Source of the DNA: Fasciolopsis buskii | Lineage: Eukaryota; Platyhelminthes; Trematoda; Plagiorchiida; Fasciolidae | DNA length: 64,000 nucleotides | Reading direction: 5' to 3' | NCBI GenBank assembly: GCA_008360955.1 | Contig: LUCM01003323.1 | Span: 276,588-340,587 of the forward strand | Part shown: in pieces, positions 12,501 through 27,500 of the stretch | Numbering within the stretch: the stretch's first letter is position 1 | How the letters are laid out: each line of letters starts with the position of its first letter | Translations under genes and position numbers: made by a program | Notes under the pieces: generated by a model | Database searches by the model: none | What the model saw: the letters and a program-made list of their open reading frames with translations, nothing else | What the model was told of the DNA's origin: nothing

Positions 12501-15500
12501 AGTGGGCATAAGCCGGTAGCCTTTGTATAGATTTTGTAAAAATGTAGAGGACAACTTTTAAGTACCAGTCAGAAGCGGCACTTCACCGCAAATACTCCAG
12601 CCGCGATTAACAGCGTGGATTTTTCTGTCTTTTAGTAACCTGGAGCCATATTTCACCAAACTGAGTTATCTTCTAGGATGTGTGGTGTGGAGTAGGATGA
12701 AGACATCCCTTTGCTGAATACACATCTTTTGTGGAACGTCACTTGGGGCTATCAGAGCATAAGACTAGACTCAATAGTTCCCACGTTGTGTCGGGTGTTA
12801 CAGGCGTTTTCCCTAAGCTTGCGCTTACTCCATTTTGACCTTGAGGCCACTGAAATAGCCGGGGACCCTAAACAAAAGCCAAAGGCTAACGAATGAAGGC
12901 AAACTTGCACTTTTAAACGAGCAAGGAACATGTGTATCAGTGAGAGGTCACGGGGAGAACGAACTAAATAAATATTTTACATTTATTCATCTGTCGTTGT
13001 GAAGAGCTTCGCTCCTTATCCCGAAAGATCCTAATGACGTGTTATTCATTTTTCGATCAATTAGATATTCATCGCCGTGTACTTTCGTGACACTAAGCCG
13101 TTCATTAGTCATTCATTTGGGTTGGTCGTCAATGGTTGCACCGTTTACAGGGCAACAGTGATTTATACTCATTTACTTTGGTTTGTCTTTGTTTTAATTG
13201 CCCGTTATTTTATACTCAGAACTTGCATAAACTGACGCCAGCGAGAAACGTGTGTTCAGACTTCGGGTCAGGTATTGCCCACAAATTAAGTATCGGTTTC
13301 ACCACAGAATGTCGATTTTCTAATTTGGCTTATGCAAGAAACTACTTCATTTGCCCATTAGAGTTTATTTATATTCGGTAGTTATGTTGTAGCCTTCTGT
13401 TTGCTAGTTCAGGCGGTTATTCAGTGTCATTTCTGTCAGCCATTAGAGGCTCTGATTGGAGTGCATGAACTCGCATTTGATCTGTGCCTTTCCTGAAATG
13501 ATGAGAAAGGTATTACCAGTTAGTGATCCAAGGCAGCTTTTCGGTTGTATAGGACAAAGCCAGTAGATTGACGGAATGCATCTGGAAAGAAACGATTATA
13601 AGGACACTGCTGGCAGAGTCCAATTGCGAGCATAATCGAATGTGTAGACTGATCAGCCCCAGGTGGGAATTCACGATGTCTCCTTCATATGACAACAATA
13701 TTCAAAAGTTTGTCGATGCACCCCTGCGAAGATCGTTTACTCCCAGCTCCATGTGGGCGCATGGCTTTAGCCCAAAAGCAGACACGCATCAATTTCAGAA
13801 ATTCATCAGACAAAGTAAATTCTTTTTTCTGTTTGAAATTCCTGTTACGTCTATCAGACCAAAGAACTATTTTGCAAATGTAAATATTCATTCTCTGCTA
13901 GATAACAAACTTTTTTCACAAATGTTGCAATCACCTCGGGCAAGCTGGCCTGCGCCGGATCTTTGAAGTTAGAAATGCTAAACCCAGGTGTTTGTTTCCA
14001 CACGCACACACACACACACACACGCAAACACACACACAGCACTCCATTGATCCTATTTCATCAGCTGGTCGTCGACGGAGCAACCAAATTTTATAAAACG
14101 ACAAAGCACATGCTCCGTCGGTTTTAACTTCAAAAATATCCGAAACTTCATACAATTAGGAGGCAACACTTCGCAAAAATGAAGTTAAATTTTGCAACTT
14201 TAACCCATGTCTGGTTGTTTTTCGGCCACCGATATAACGAGATCGCTTCAGCCGTGTGGCTTTGTGTTGCTATTTTTGTGAATTGTTCAACCGGCTGGAT
14301 CCTGGCACTCGCCTCTGTTTAGTCATTGTTTTGTTAATAAAAAATATTGGAAATGTTTCTGCTAACTGTCTTTTCATCGTTTTCTTCTGACGAAGGTCTC
14401 CAGCCCAGTCTACTGGCTCGTCTGCAGCTTGGACCGAGCAAAATCAAAACACTGAGTGAAGGCCTAAAGCAGATCGCGCAACAATGCAGAGCCAAAAATG
14501 GTCACGTGGGATGTGTGGTCAATCGGACCAAGATAGCGGAAGGTTTGGTACTGGACAAAATCACCGCACCAATCGGCGTTCTCATGGTAATCTTCGAATC
14601 TAGACCGGATTGTTTACCCCAAGTGAGTTCTCGCCATGAGGTTTGTTGGTTCGCTTGCAATTTAAAAGTGCAGTCTTTTGGTGATTTCGTATTTGAGTCC
14701 AAGGAAATTCATAAGACAAAACTGATCCAAGGAATAACGATAGTACATAATCGTTTTAAAAAAGAACTACAAGCAGTGCCTTGGCGGGTTGGTAAAAACC
14801 CTATCAGGAGTCCTCAGCATGTTCTATTTTCAGCATTTCTGGAAAGCCCATTAACAACATGGAGAAATGTGATGCACCAAATGCAACGTGGGTAACCCTA
14901 AGTGTTGCTAACACGCAGTAACCAATAAGCGAGTACAACGTGACGTCAAATTAATTGTAGCAGTAGGTTTCGAGTGCCCCCGACATATTTCAGCTCCGAG
15001 TGCGTGGGTAAAAGACAGATATAATTCCTTGTCTCACGGTTATCAGTCTTCTGAAGCTAGTGTGGATACATGACCGGCATCGGGTGTGGACGTATGGGTA
15101 AGCAGTTCAATTAATTAGGGATGCAATTTCTCTGAATTGAGCGAGTGATTAATAAAATAATATTTTGTGGTTTTAAACAGTGCTGAAATTTCGTTTACAT
15201 GTTTCAGCTTCATAAAAACGTTATGTTGCTAGAAGTGCCACTTCAAAGATGATGCATTAATTGCACAACTAAGACTTAAAATAACAGCTTTGCTAATATT
15301 CCGACTAGCTTTAAGCAAGACAATAAAAACTTCAGGAAAGAGATCAACGACTTTAAAAACTACAACCAACCTCGGTAATTGCATCATCCCTTACTAACAT
15401 GTTTGGGCTAACTGCTGCAATGTGAGTGAAAGGAGTGGTTGCCATCCTGAAAAACACGGATCACTGCAAACGGCCAACGCAAGCCCACTGTGGTGAGTTT

Positions 15501-18500
15501 TCTTTCTAATTCAGTGAAACCTGGCCGAATGGTATGAGGATAAACTTTCAGCAGCTGCTTAAAAAAACCATTAGAGCGTCTTTCATACAACCTGACCAAA
15601 TGCATTTATTCCAGTCAACAGTTTCATCAGGTTTTGGTTAAAATCTACAGATTGCTTGCGCAATACGAACGCTTGGACCTCGGTGGTTTGGCCAAAAAGA
15701 CTTAGGACCCAATTTATCGAGCCTTATTCCATATCCTGGACTGACAAATTGATGAGCGAGGAGCCTGAACTGTGGTGCCAAAAAGTCCTGTTTGATCGGA
15801 TTCAGCATAGGTACAAATGTGAAATAAAGGAATGGTTTCAGTTGCTTTTGAGGCGCTTTCCGCAATAATTTATCTGCTCAATCAACCGTAGCGTTAAACC
15901 AAATACAAACAAGCGTGTCGGTCTTCATCCTATTTTGTGTGCTGGAGAAATGCCACATCCGAACATCTGATAAACATTAATCAAGTCATTCGCCTTAATT
16001 TCACCGCATCCGAAATCTGATAAAATGATGTTATACCGGAGAGCTGAGCAAGAAAAATTGAAGTTGGTCTAACGTGTTCACTTCTTCTCATCAAAATGTT
16101 AATAATAAATCACCAGCTAGGGCACAATATCATTGACTTGAACATCCTGATGACGCTGGACATCTGTCAAAATGCTATCTCAAGCAGTGTGATCATTTAT
16201 TCGAAACGAGGAGTTGATGACCTCATTGGCCGTATACTGTCACTTTGAGCACAACCCCCCCCCGTCCGATCGCATCAAGGCAAATAGTTTATTTTTCCCT
16301 AGTTTTACTCACTTAAAATTCATAGACACTAATCAAACTGATGATATTGTTAAAATCGATTAATGAATTTGAAAGCTTGTCTTACTTTTGATTTTTACTC
16401 CGAGAAGATTTTCCGACCATATATTGGGAAGTTAAAGCAGTATAGTGACTTATGTGTGGATCAAGGAGTTCACTCCGTTTCGGTGCTTATTTGTGCTCCA
16501 AGTAGGTGGTTAGGCTTCTTGATGGCACTTGAAGCAAACACTCAGCATCTCAGATATGTAAATAGTTTGAAGTAAAACAACTCGAAGTACTGAGCGCTAC
16601 GCAGAACCAATAAAATCGCTCAACGAAGACCACAGTGGATGCGTGCAGTTTTGTCACTAGCTCTTATCTGCGAGTCTTTTAAAGGGGAGAACATTTGTGC
16701 TGTCCACGGTGCGGCCAACATGTCAAAGCGACTCAAATGTTTCCTTTCTAGAATGAATAAAGAAGCTATTCTGGCTTGAATAGTTCAGAAAGACAACATA
16801 TCGTTGTAGGAGTTTCGCTCTAATCACTCACTGGAAACTGATTCATTGAACGTATTAGGCTTTGAGAAAGAACTGTGACGAACAACCTGGTTCTCCGTTA
16901 TTCGCAGTCATGCCAATATATAACACTAAATATGATTCAATGCAAATGAAACAGGGATGATAAATCACAGTTCTAATAGTCAAAATATGTCCACGCTTGA
17001 AAAGCAGTTTGTCCAAACACTGAAACTTCCCTGGATCACCCGCCAACCCCCGAACATCTTTGTAGACCCGGGGCCCCGGCTATGAATCGCATCCCTCGAC
17101 CCATAACTTTGACCTCCACTAGTTTCACACGCACACAGCACAGTGAACATATTTTGACTATTAGAATTGTAACTTACCACCTCTCTTTTATTTGTGGTAA
17201 ATCATATATAGCTGTATATATTGGCATGATTACGAACAACTGAAAAGGAGCTTGTTCGTCACGCAGTGTTGTTTCTCAGTGTGCTTTGTGGGATTATTCG
17301 GAAAGCGTTAGGTTAAATTTGCAATGCATTACCACTGTTGGCGTAGAATTTCACACAAACGTGTATGTTCAAATTAAATGAACGAAAACAAACCTTATGG
17401 TGATTTCATAAAACCTGTTGATTCGTAGCTAAGTTTTACAAACTCGGCTGACATTGCTCAACGAATGAACTAATTAATGTCACGTGGTTCGCAATCCCCT
17501 GATGTATGTTACTACCTTGCCCAGAGTCCACAGAGGCTACTGGGGTTTTCCTTTTCAGCGGTCAAGTACAGTGAGCTTTTATTCCAGATGTCCAGTGACT
17601 TCACAGTACTGAAATACGGTACTGTAAGTGCAAGTACTTCATCCATGGTTATCACTGAACGGTTCTTGATTAAACAAACTTGGCACAAGTGGGCTAAAAT
17701 ACAAGCAGACCACAGGTTTACCTGACTTCCTTGGTTCTTTGTCACCTTTTTCAACAGCTCAAACATTTAGTCCACAATAATGTTTTCACAAACTTCGTCT
17801 ATTTGGCTTATTCATTTTAATTTGGATTTTGAGTACAATGCGACTCTAAATGCGAGCATATCCAATATATTCTGGAGGTGAGCAAATGAATCTTTGAGCA
17901 CACTGTAACCTGGCAGATTACTAGGAATTCGATCGTGAGCTTCAACGCACACTTAGGGGTCTTACGACGAGTAGTGATTAATAGGCCCCAAGTTAGCCAT
18001 AAAATGCATTATTTTTCAATGAAAATCCATTTTCAGAATAACTGTTAGACTGGTGGTAAAACTGATGTGTTGCTTGATTATCATTAGTGTCCCCGTGATT
18101 TGAACCAATCCGCGGATTTGCACGGATTTAATCCCAAACTGGGCCGGGAATCGATGATTATACCACATATAACACGTTTTGATAAGAGGTTTTCCTTCAG
18201 AACAACTTTCTGTGAGCCACAATTCACCAAAGACTCGTCATCAAAAAGGAGCGGCCGTTAAATTGAAGTATTTATAAAATCAAATTTGTGGAAAAATTTG
18301 GCATGCTTATGAATGGTTGACGTGGTTAATGCATGACTCACACCAACTGAAAGCTAAATTCGTTCACGCTTATTCGTCATTTACCTCACAAAAGGAAGCG
18401 ATTTAGTGGCTAATACTTGCCGCTTATTTGAAGGCTAGGATTTTTGAAGTCTTTTGTTCGTTAATGCTGCTCACGTTTTCCGCTTTCGTTTTATTCTATT

Positions 18501-21500
18501 CCCTTAAGTTTTTCCTTCCCGGAGTACTCGTAAAATAATCACCTTATCCATTCAAAACAGGAGATAAGATTCAGTGTCTGATCTGGAAGCATGCATAAGC
18601 ATACAATCAGAACCCAAGCCTTATAAGGAAGCTTCAAAAACAATCACTTTTACCAGATCCTCATTGGGCGGTCACGGAAATGGCTTGGTAGTTTACCGTT
18701 GTGCTCTCTTGCGACCTTGAGTTCAGCGCTCAGTCTGATGCTGGAAGGCAGTTCCCCCAACTGGGAAATTTGCTTTCCGTCAATAATAATATTCGCCACC
18801 AAACTTTGATTACTTTCAACTCCTCCGATTGACAGCGAAAAGTCCTCGACCTTTGATGTTTTCAGTAGAGCAATATTTTGATTTCAAAGTTAAATGACTT
18901 GGTAAGCTAAGAATAAAGCACTAATTCTTTCCCTCCAACTAGGTGTTTCGCATAATCCACGGGAACCGCATTTTCAGTAGATCCCAAAACTTGTGCAGAA
19001 CTCGGCTCCCGTTGTCAGTTTCCATAGTGTTCCAACACAGAGTTTGCACTTCGAACGCCAAACTCGACGATCAGAACTCCAAAAACTCCACTTTCCATGT
19101 TCAGACTACATTGTCCCGGTAGTCCCGATCGCGTGCTTTCTAATGCTTCTGGTTAAACTTACATTAAATATAAATAGAGGGAGACTATGGATGACACCTC
19201 ATTCGCTGTCAGTCTGAGTGCACAACAACAGAACGAGCTGAGGAAGATTTGGTAAAAAGATGAAGATTGTTTCTGGAGTCTCGAATAGACACCTTGTTCA
19301 GATTGAAAGTTTACTTGAAATTCTGACAAGAATAGTCACACGATGGAAGGTTTCCAGTGCAACACTTAGGATATTATGAACTCATGACGTTTAAACTTCC
19401 ACACAGTGGAGTTTTGTAGAATTCCACTTTGGAAGTGATTGCAAAATAGATTAGTGGTAAAAACTTAGGTGCGCTTAAATTATCACTTGATAATAAGCTT
19501 GAGGATGCCAAATTCGGTTCCTAAATAGCCACAATAATTCTCCTTTTGGGCACACAAAGCAAAACTCATCTTCAGACATTGCTTAGAAGTTTTGTCTATT
19601 CTAAACTTATCATTCGTGAAATACAAACCGGGATTTCCAGAGTTAGCAGTCACCACTTTAGAAGAAATCCTTTCAACATCTAGCTTGAATATTCATATGG
19701 AAATCAGTTTGGCAAGGCTCCTGGCTAATCTTCACTACGACTGCAACGTGGCATGACGAAATTAAATAAAACTTCAGGTTTCTCACGTCGTACGATTTTC
19801 TAGCCAGTAAAAGACGGTAAACATTCCGCTCAGTAGTGATCAATGAGTGGCAGAAACGACACACCACTTCAGATCACAACTGTTCAATTTTCCCATCATT
19901 TTATGAGATGGATAAGTGCTTAAAACCGATCAGGCGGATAAACTGACTGGCGGTTTTTCCTGGTTCATGCAACCCAATGCTGGTGATCAATAATAAGCTC
20001 TTTTGTTCACGGCAATCATTGTGAAACTGTAAGATTAGTTTCCCCGGAGCAAACATCAAAGGGGTGAAAACGCAGTTCGTTCAACTCAGGTTTGCATTAC
20101 TTAGAATGATAGCGCGTTCTTCCGACTTATCAACAAACTCTACAAATCATGCAAGGAGAACTTCGGAACGACGAAGACTGAGCACTTTTCCAAAAGCCTT
20201 GACCGAATTTGATCCAAGAGGTGAAACCCTATTTCAGGTTAAACGGAAAACTGGATGTCGAACTTGAAATGAGGACTACTCCTAGCAGTGCTTCTGTTTA
20301 CCTAAAAGTCTAGTTAACCTTAACTAAACCAAGGCTCGAACGTAAATTCACCGATAATACGTGCAAGGGAGCAAGAAATACACAAAATATCATATTATGA
20401 AAATGGAAGCTTGGTAAATGGTCACTGTTCGAACTGTTAATGCGACTTCTATAAGACTATTCAAACCACTTAATCGTTTGATCGAAACTGATTTACTGTT
20501 GAAATCACACATTAAAGCACTTCAACGATAAACAGAATCAACTAAGTTATAGGTTTTACATCGGAAAAAGGCACTAGACCAGTCGTCGTTTACTATTTCG
20601 CCAGAAGAATCGAGTCCGCTGGATGAATGTCTAACTTGTGGCGTTAGTGGTATATTTGACTTACTCAACTGTAATGTCACCAAACTAAAACTAGTATTTC
20701 GTACGCTAGCATCCAGAAAGCCATACATCAAGTGATGTCTGTCGTTTTCTGAAACTTGGGTGCCCAGTATTTGACCTATGTGACTAGCAGGGAATAAGAT
20801 ATCATAAGAAGTCATTTATCGTATTGTATAAATGTTCAGTTTACAGTGAAGAAAATATGGAAACATTGTAAATTCGTTAAATTCTTGTTGGCACTTATCA
20901 ACGGTTTATATCTTCCGCGCCTGAAACAGGACGCGGACCCCGGGTGCATGACTGTAAGCTCAATTAGCCTAACGACTACGGCGTCTGACTCACATAATGC
21001 TTCCCGGGTCGACATCCCACTGCAGGTTCAGCGGATACTCACTGACGATGGTTCCTAATAAGAACGAATTAGTTGTGCGACACGTCCGAGTTTTTCCAAT
21101 TGCAAACTGAGCAATAATAACACGAGATGAATATATCCCACATTTGTTTATTCTAATTCCCTAACTATAACTAAAGAGCAAAATCTGCAATGCAGTTTTG
21201 CTTGCCACGCCCCTGCGAATACTTTTTGTTGTCCCCGGAAGTCCAGTTCTGAGGTAGAAATAATCTCGAAAAAGTACCAAAACTGCTCAACTTAAGTCAA
21301 AAGTCAATACCTGGTATAGCATGAAGACGAAAAACAAGGACCCATGGGAATTTTGCTGATTTCCTAATGCCACTTATGCAATGGAACAGACTGAACTGTG
21401 TAACAAAATGTTGACCGCTGTCTGAGTGCCTCCCTGGTGTGAAAAATAGGCAGTGCATTATCAGTCATTGGTGAGTATGAAAGTGACGGATTTTGAAGCG

Positions 21501-24500
21501 ATTGGTTTATGTGCACACGCCTCATGACTGTGCCGCTGTTTGAAGTGTTCGGGTCGGTCACTGGTTGATGTTAACACAGGACTTACCTTTGGACTGATTA
21601 AATTTTCACCAACACTTTGCAGATGACCTATCTCCGGGCAAGGGTTTCGAAACCCTGAAGCTATACTTTCTGTACTGTCTAACCGATACTGATATTACGG
21701 GACAAAAACGAGTAGCGATAGTGATTTAAGAATCAATATTTACAAATCGGAAAATTCTCAGCATTCTTTTCGAAAGAAGAAACACCAGAGGAATTAATAG
21801 AGTGAAGATATTTGCACACATAGTCAACCCAGTTTGTCTTGCTTAGTAAACATTATGCGTAAAGTTTTGTCCTAATCCGATGTACGATAATAATGTGAAA
21901 ATTTGATGAAACAAACAATCAGTTTTGCATCACGTGATTATCTGTCGGTGCAAAAGAACTTATTGATCTGGTTCATTGGGATGAGCTAATCATCGTGCAG
22001 TTTAAATGATCACTTAACCTCTGTCCACAAGATGCAAAATTCAAACAAATGGCAAACAGCGCTTTCATTTATCAACTAATCTTGGTGGAAGATGACGAAT
22101 CGGTTTAAGCGTGTGCGCCTGTTTACTTCTCTGCCCGGTGTCCCATATACACACAGAGGACAATATTTCATATAAGCCATGATAGCGGTAATTCGCCTTA
22201 CTTCAGTTTGACTTGATTCGATTCGATTTGACTTAATTAGACTTGATTTGGTGTTATGTCGTAAATCTTACTACAATTATTTTATCAAACTGACTGATGA
22301 AAAATTCAAACCTTCCAAGAGTCAACTGTAGAAAACGGGTTATTTAGCGACAAACACCCCAGGTATAGTAAAAAGCAGCTGAATTCATAAGTCGTCACTA
22401 GTTTCCCACGATCGCAGCATATTCTGCAGGATCGACTAAACTAGGATATTTTGGATAACGAGAAGCAGGCTCGTTTGAAAAATGCTGACTGATAAAAATA
22501 ATGTGGGACCTCAGTGGTTAAGATGTTTGGTCAGCACACGATGTTTCGATTAAATGAGCTGTTTTCACTTGGAACATTGATAAAAGATTCACCGGTTTTT
22601 CGTTCTACTTTAGGTAAGTTTAGGCCATGAATCTGAGCAAAACTAATAGTCGAAGCTAATAGAAAGTAGTTCCAAACATCACCGTTCGTACGCATTCACA
22701 AATCCCAGAGAATCATGCAAATCAGTATGGCAGTAGAATGTGTTTAACTTCTAGCATTTGCATCTTAACTAGGTAGCTGCGTTATCCATTGCCACGGCGA
22801 ACGCGCTGTTGGCCAAACCGGGGTCGGAGGCCGTACACACGGTCCGCGTACTACATAGGCTAACCAAAGAAGCTTTGGAATCTGCTGGCCTACCAGGAGC
22901 GGCGGTCGGTGTGTTCGAACGGCGTAAAGATGTCCAGCGAGTTTTGGGATATGAAGACAGTGAACCTTTGGTTGATCTGGTAATTCCCCGTGGCAGTCCA
23001 CGAATGATCCAAAGTGTGCGGGCAGTGGCCATCGAGGCTGGCACCGGAGTTCCCGTGTTGGGCCATAGCGCAGGTATTTGTCATGTATACGTGGACCAAG
23101 AAGCTGATGTGGATAAAGCTCTCCGTATTGGTGAGTTTTTTTATCATAGAATGTGAAATGGATTATAAATTGCAATATCCTGCTATCAAAATTTGTGATT
23201 TTCCTATGCATACATGGCAATACTTGATCCCAGATGCAGATTTATAATGGCTGGTGCTACGAAAGCTAAACTATTAAGCTGGAAGCTCTCAATAAGTGAA
23301 AAGCTGTCAAAACGTCTATGAAACTCGAAAAAACCGTCATGCGTCCAATTACCTACCACTCACCTTCACTGTAACGGGAATCCTACCAAGATCACGGTTG
23401 CAGAAGTTGCTAGTTTACATTTGCGTTCTATCAGGACCCATTTGAATTACCGGGATTCTGACTGAATGAAAAGTCCACATAAGAATCACACAATGAATCA
23501 ACGGAAGGTGAGTACCGGACACACATGTGACTAGCGACGATAACAGCAAATCCGGCCAATTGCAGCTAGGGGAAACTTCTTTCGAAATCCCAGTAAGAAA
23601 TATGCTACTAACTTCATGAAAACTTTTATTTCTATCTAAAATTGGTTCACAGTCCTTGAAAAGATTTTGTTGACAAATTTATATGTATAATTTTAGTATT
23701 CAGTTTTACAGTATAGTCCAAATAGTTAAAATGTTTCCGATGTTTCGATTATCACCGGCATCCTTTCTGAGAGGTGATTTTGCAAATTAAACGGAGTTTG
23801 AGAATACTTTCTCGTGGTAATCGAAAGCGTCAATAAATTTCGACCGAGTTGCAATGTTGTAGATGAGATCTTAACTTCAAACGAATCATGTGACGCATTC
23901 GGTTCGGATGCTGTGATTGCATCTTACTATATTGCATAAAGCATTACACATATTACTATTGCATTTCAGCCAAAATAGTAGTGAAAAATATGAATGCAGT
24001 AACATTCATCACTATCTGAAAGCGAAGGAAAAATAAACTCGTCGAGGAATGAGTTGTGCATATTAAGATAGGTTGCTCCGGAAGTCGGCTGAACGCGATC
24101 GTAGTTCTTCACGATGCGTGCTAAGTATACGTCAGAAGAGTTTCTTTAGATATCGATTCTAAAGGGTATGAAAAAAGCGGATCTCTTTGAAATATGAGAT
24201 GGTCACTGAAAAATAATTACACAGAGGATGTGTGGGATCTGAAAGCATTTTGTGACAATTTTTTGCATGCGGTTAAGTGCTGCTCACATCGATTAATGGA
24301 CATCTAGCATAGAGCTTTGAAAGACATACGGCTAATAATTGATAGTCCCCGGTGGAGAATTTTACGAGCTTTCTTGAGGAAACCTGCAAACATAACTGCA
24401 GAACAATGTATATTGGAAACGTATTGAGATCAAAGAGGACAGATGGCGTTTTGTTTAATCTCGTGGTGTTGAAACCTTCTGATTTGAAGTGGCGACCGTT

Positions 24501-27500
24501 GAAGATTCAGCACACAGGTAGAAATGTGAGAAAATCACTTCGTATATTTTACGGAAACAACTTTGATAAATGTTTCTGAGTTGAAGGACGAACTTTGATA
24601 TGAGTAGGCCGACCGAGAGAGAGAGAGAGAGAGAGATAGAACAGACATTTGAAATATTTCGATGTGTTGTGATTTAAACTAGATTGTGCATATAAATCGT
24701 GGATAGAATATAAGTTGTTGGAAAACTTTGAAAATCATTGTTGGTAGAGACATCTTGAGAGAGGGCAGCATCGTCAGCCTAATTAGACAGATGCCAGGGG
24801 GAGCTTGTTGATAAGTCGCCGAAGTGAGTAGAGAAAATGTCCGGTGAAAGAGCGGCACCCTGTAGCTCGCCTGAATTGTCAACCAACGGTTTTCAAGTTT
24901 TATCATCCATTGGTGTGTACTGGGTTTGGTTAGTAAGTAATCAGGCAGCCATGTTAATAAGGACCTGGAACAATTAAATATTTCCAGTTTGTGAAGTAGA
25001 AGAGACCGTGGGACCGAGTTGAAGGCCGACAAATAGTCTAGAAAGACGCAACGCACAGATTTCATCGGTGTCTAAGTATTTACAGATGTGATGAATAAGG
25101 GAGACGACAGTGTCCAAATTGTGCCTGTTGGATTTATAGGTGAACTGTCAGCTTAACACCGAATGGAATTAAGGCAATGAAACAAATCTTTAGGGAGAAC
25201 AGTAGACTGATTAGATTTTGTGATGGGAACAATGATGGTGCGTCTGCAGCAGTCATGAATACAGGACGCGCTTAATAATGTTTTAATTGGAAAAGTGAAT
25301 GCATTAGTCAGAACCACAGCACCTTGCTTCAGAATGGATGAAAACCAACTTTCAGGACCAACCCCTGTTTCCTTTCCAGTGATATGGAGAAGCTGGAACA
25401 CTTCTTACTGAGTATAAATTGTAACTGGCTTATCGTTTCTGTACACAAATGTGACTGCGGTATGAGTGGAGGTTTGGATGAAAGCTGGATTAATGCCGTC
25501 GACACGTTCGGAACTTTTCATGAGTCTGTTTTCTCCGAACAACTGTTGGAATTTAGGAATTTTTCATTGTTAGCATTGAAATTTTGGTTAGAGAATGTCG
25601 TGTCCATATATTTGACTGGAAATTTATTACACGCGTGAATTATTAAGGATGTGTAAAAGTGCCCTTTCGTCTCCTTAGGGACGTCGGTGACTGAGGGGAG
25701 ATATGACCATTTGAGATTTAATAGGGACAGTATATATCTCTGGTCTCATTGGTCACTTTTGTGAAAAGTCTGATATTGTTTTCCAACAACAAGCAAATGC
25801 ATAGGAAAAACTTTTGAAGAAGAGTAGGATTGTTTTGTGAATAATTACAGAGATGAATTTTTGTTCGGTTTGTTCATTTGAAGCAGTGGGAATTAGACCG
25901 CGAGTATATCTCCGGCCTTAGCAGAAGCAGACAATGGTCACCACTTGAGATAGAATAGCGTAGTTTCGGAGAGGAATAATTCAAGGTGGTCGGAAATAGA
26001 CCTGTCTGAAACGGAGTTCTCCTAGGTGAGAGGAACGCAGAAATTTGTCAAATCAGAAGTCAGCGGTAAGGTCGATGTATGATTGAAATCACCCACAACA
26101 ATAAATAGAGTATCCTCAGGAAATGGAAAAGGCATCAAAACGTTCCGATGCTGTATTGTAAGTTAAAAGGGGCTGTTTTTTTATGATCGTGCTGATATGG
26201 CCGAAAATCTTGGGATGGCACTGAGTAACGAAGCAGTCAGTTCCGATTAGGGAGGGTATATAAATAACCTCGAACTTCTAAGACAACCAGTGTTTTGAAA
26301 TGCGAAAGGCGGTAAGTAACTTCTGCTCTACTTCGTCCGTAAGTCTTCAATCGATTCTATCTCTCGGTCGCTATGGCCCACTACCACGAAATCTAGCGCG
26401 AGAAGCCAAGTCCAGTAGTCACAAAAGTTCATTTATAAGGTCAAAACAATCACTTTTGTTAGTTTTCTTTTGTCAGCACAGTGATCGATCAGTTCGTTGG
26501 CTAATTCTGCCCAGTTGATTGACTGAAGCAACCAGCATGCTGTCGCCGCAGTTGTGCCGAAGTTTGATCAGAACAATGGATGTTGCGATTCGTCGTCCAC
26601 TATCCTTAAGTTAAAGTTAATATTTGTGGTCAAACACATCCCAGTCTTCTGACTGGAAGCTCTATTCTACCGCTGTAGTTTGAAGTTACCGATCGACACG
26701 ACTGAATCCTCAACACTCGGGTTCAGCTACGATCTTTGTATACAGATCACAGACGTATAAACATAATGCAGTGAATGGTATACGTTGGGTACGAGAAACA
26801 TTTTCTTGAACGAGAAACGGATGATGGTACGCAGGATATCGCTACTTATGGATGGATTAGATCTGTGAGGTATAGCAAATCCTGGTCCCAGTGGAGGATG
26901 AAAGCCAACTGGGTCTGTAAACACCAATAATTCCAAACGATTGCAACAACAAACGGGATCATAATGGGACGAAATACTCCTCGAAAAAAGTACGAGATAT
27001 TAATGACACAGAATTGTAGCGTGACCGGTCAAAGGATAGTCGGTGAGCAAGTTATTTCAACGTTTGGATGAATACATGGCAAAATAATTAATACAACAGC
27101 CACCCGATGTTTCAGTATATCGAGAGTATGTTGCCGTGAGCATATTTCTGCATTGTTTGGCGAAATGATCGTAAATCATAGAATGACCCATCTTCCTTCT
27201 TGGCATCCAACGAAAACTCTGATGTTTTACACGCGCTCATACGTTAGTGTTAGTCACGAATTTCTTGATATTTTGCTTGTATCTTATCACAATTTTCCTT
27301 ATTTCCCAGATATTCTGAGAAAGAAAACTGAATAATGAGGGTTTATTTAGTGGCACAGAATGTTCCGAGGCTTTTACAATTCAGTTGCAGAAGTCAATCA
27401 TACAATACAATGCAATAAAATACGATAGAACACAATACTACAGAATTCGTCAGAAGCATGATTATCGATACTGCGATACTTCGGAACGTGCGGTTTCGGT

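Larger units (their letters stand above)
9949..14395 (+). other. P5CS intron 3 (4447 bp)
   Basis: Holds a tRNA-like motif (10.3 kb), repeat R1 copy 1 (12.0-12.4 kb) and the CA microsatellite (14.0 kb). No gene is recognised in 10.4-11.8 kb or 12.5-14.0 kb. Confidence 0.85.
14623..22772 (+). other. P5CS intron 4 (8150 bp)
   Basis: Low-complexity and tRNA-like motifs at 18.1, 20.9 and 22.2 kb, and a C10 run near 16255. No coding sequence recognised on either strand. Confidence 0.85.

Noticed and set aside
14623..14895. Open frame continuing past P5CS exon d
   Set aside because: The sequence after CAA|GTGAGT has no P5CS similarity, and exon e (VAALSI...) continues the protein exactly.
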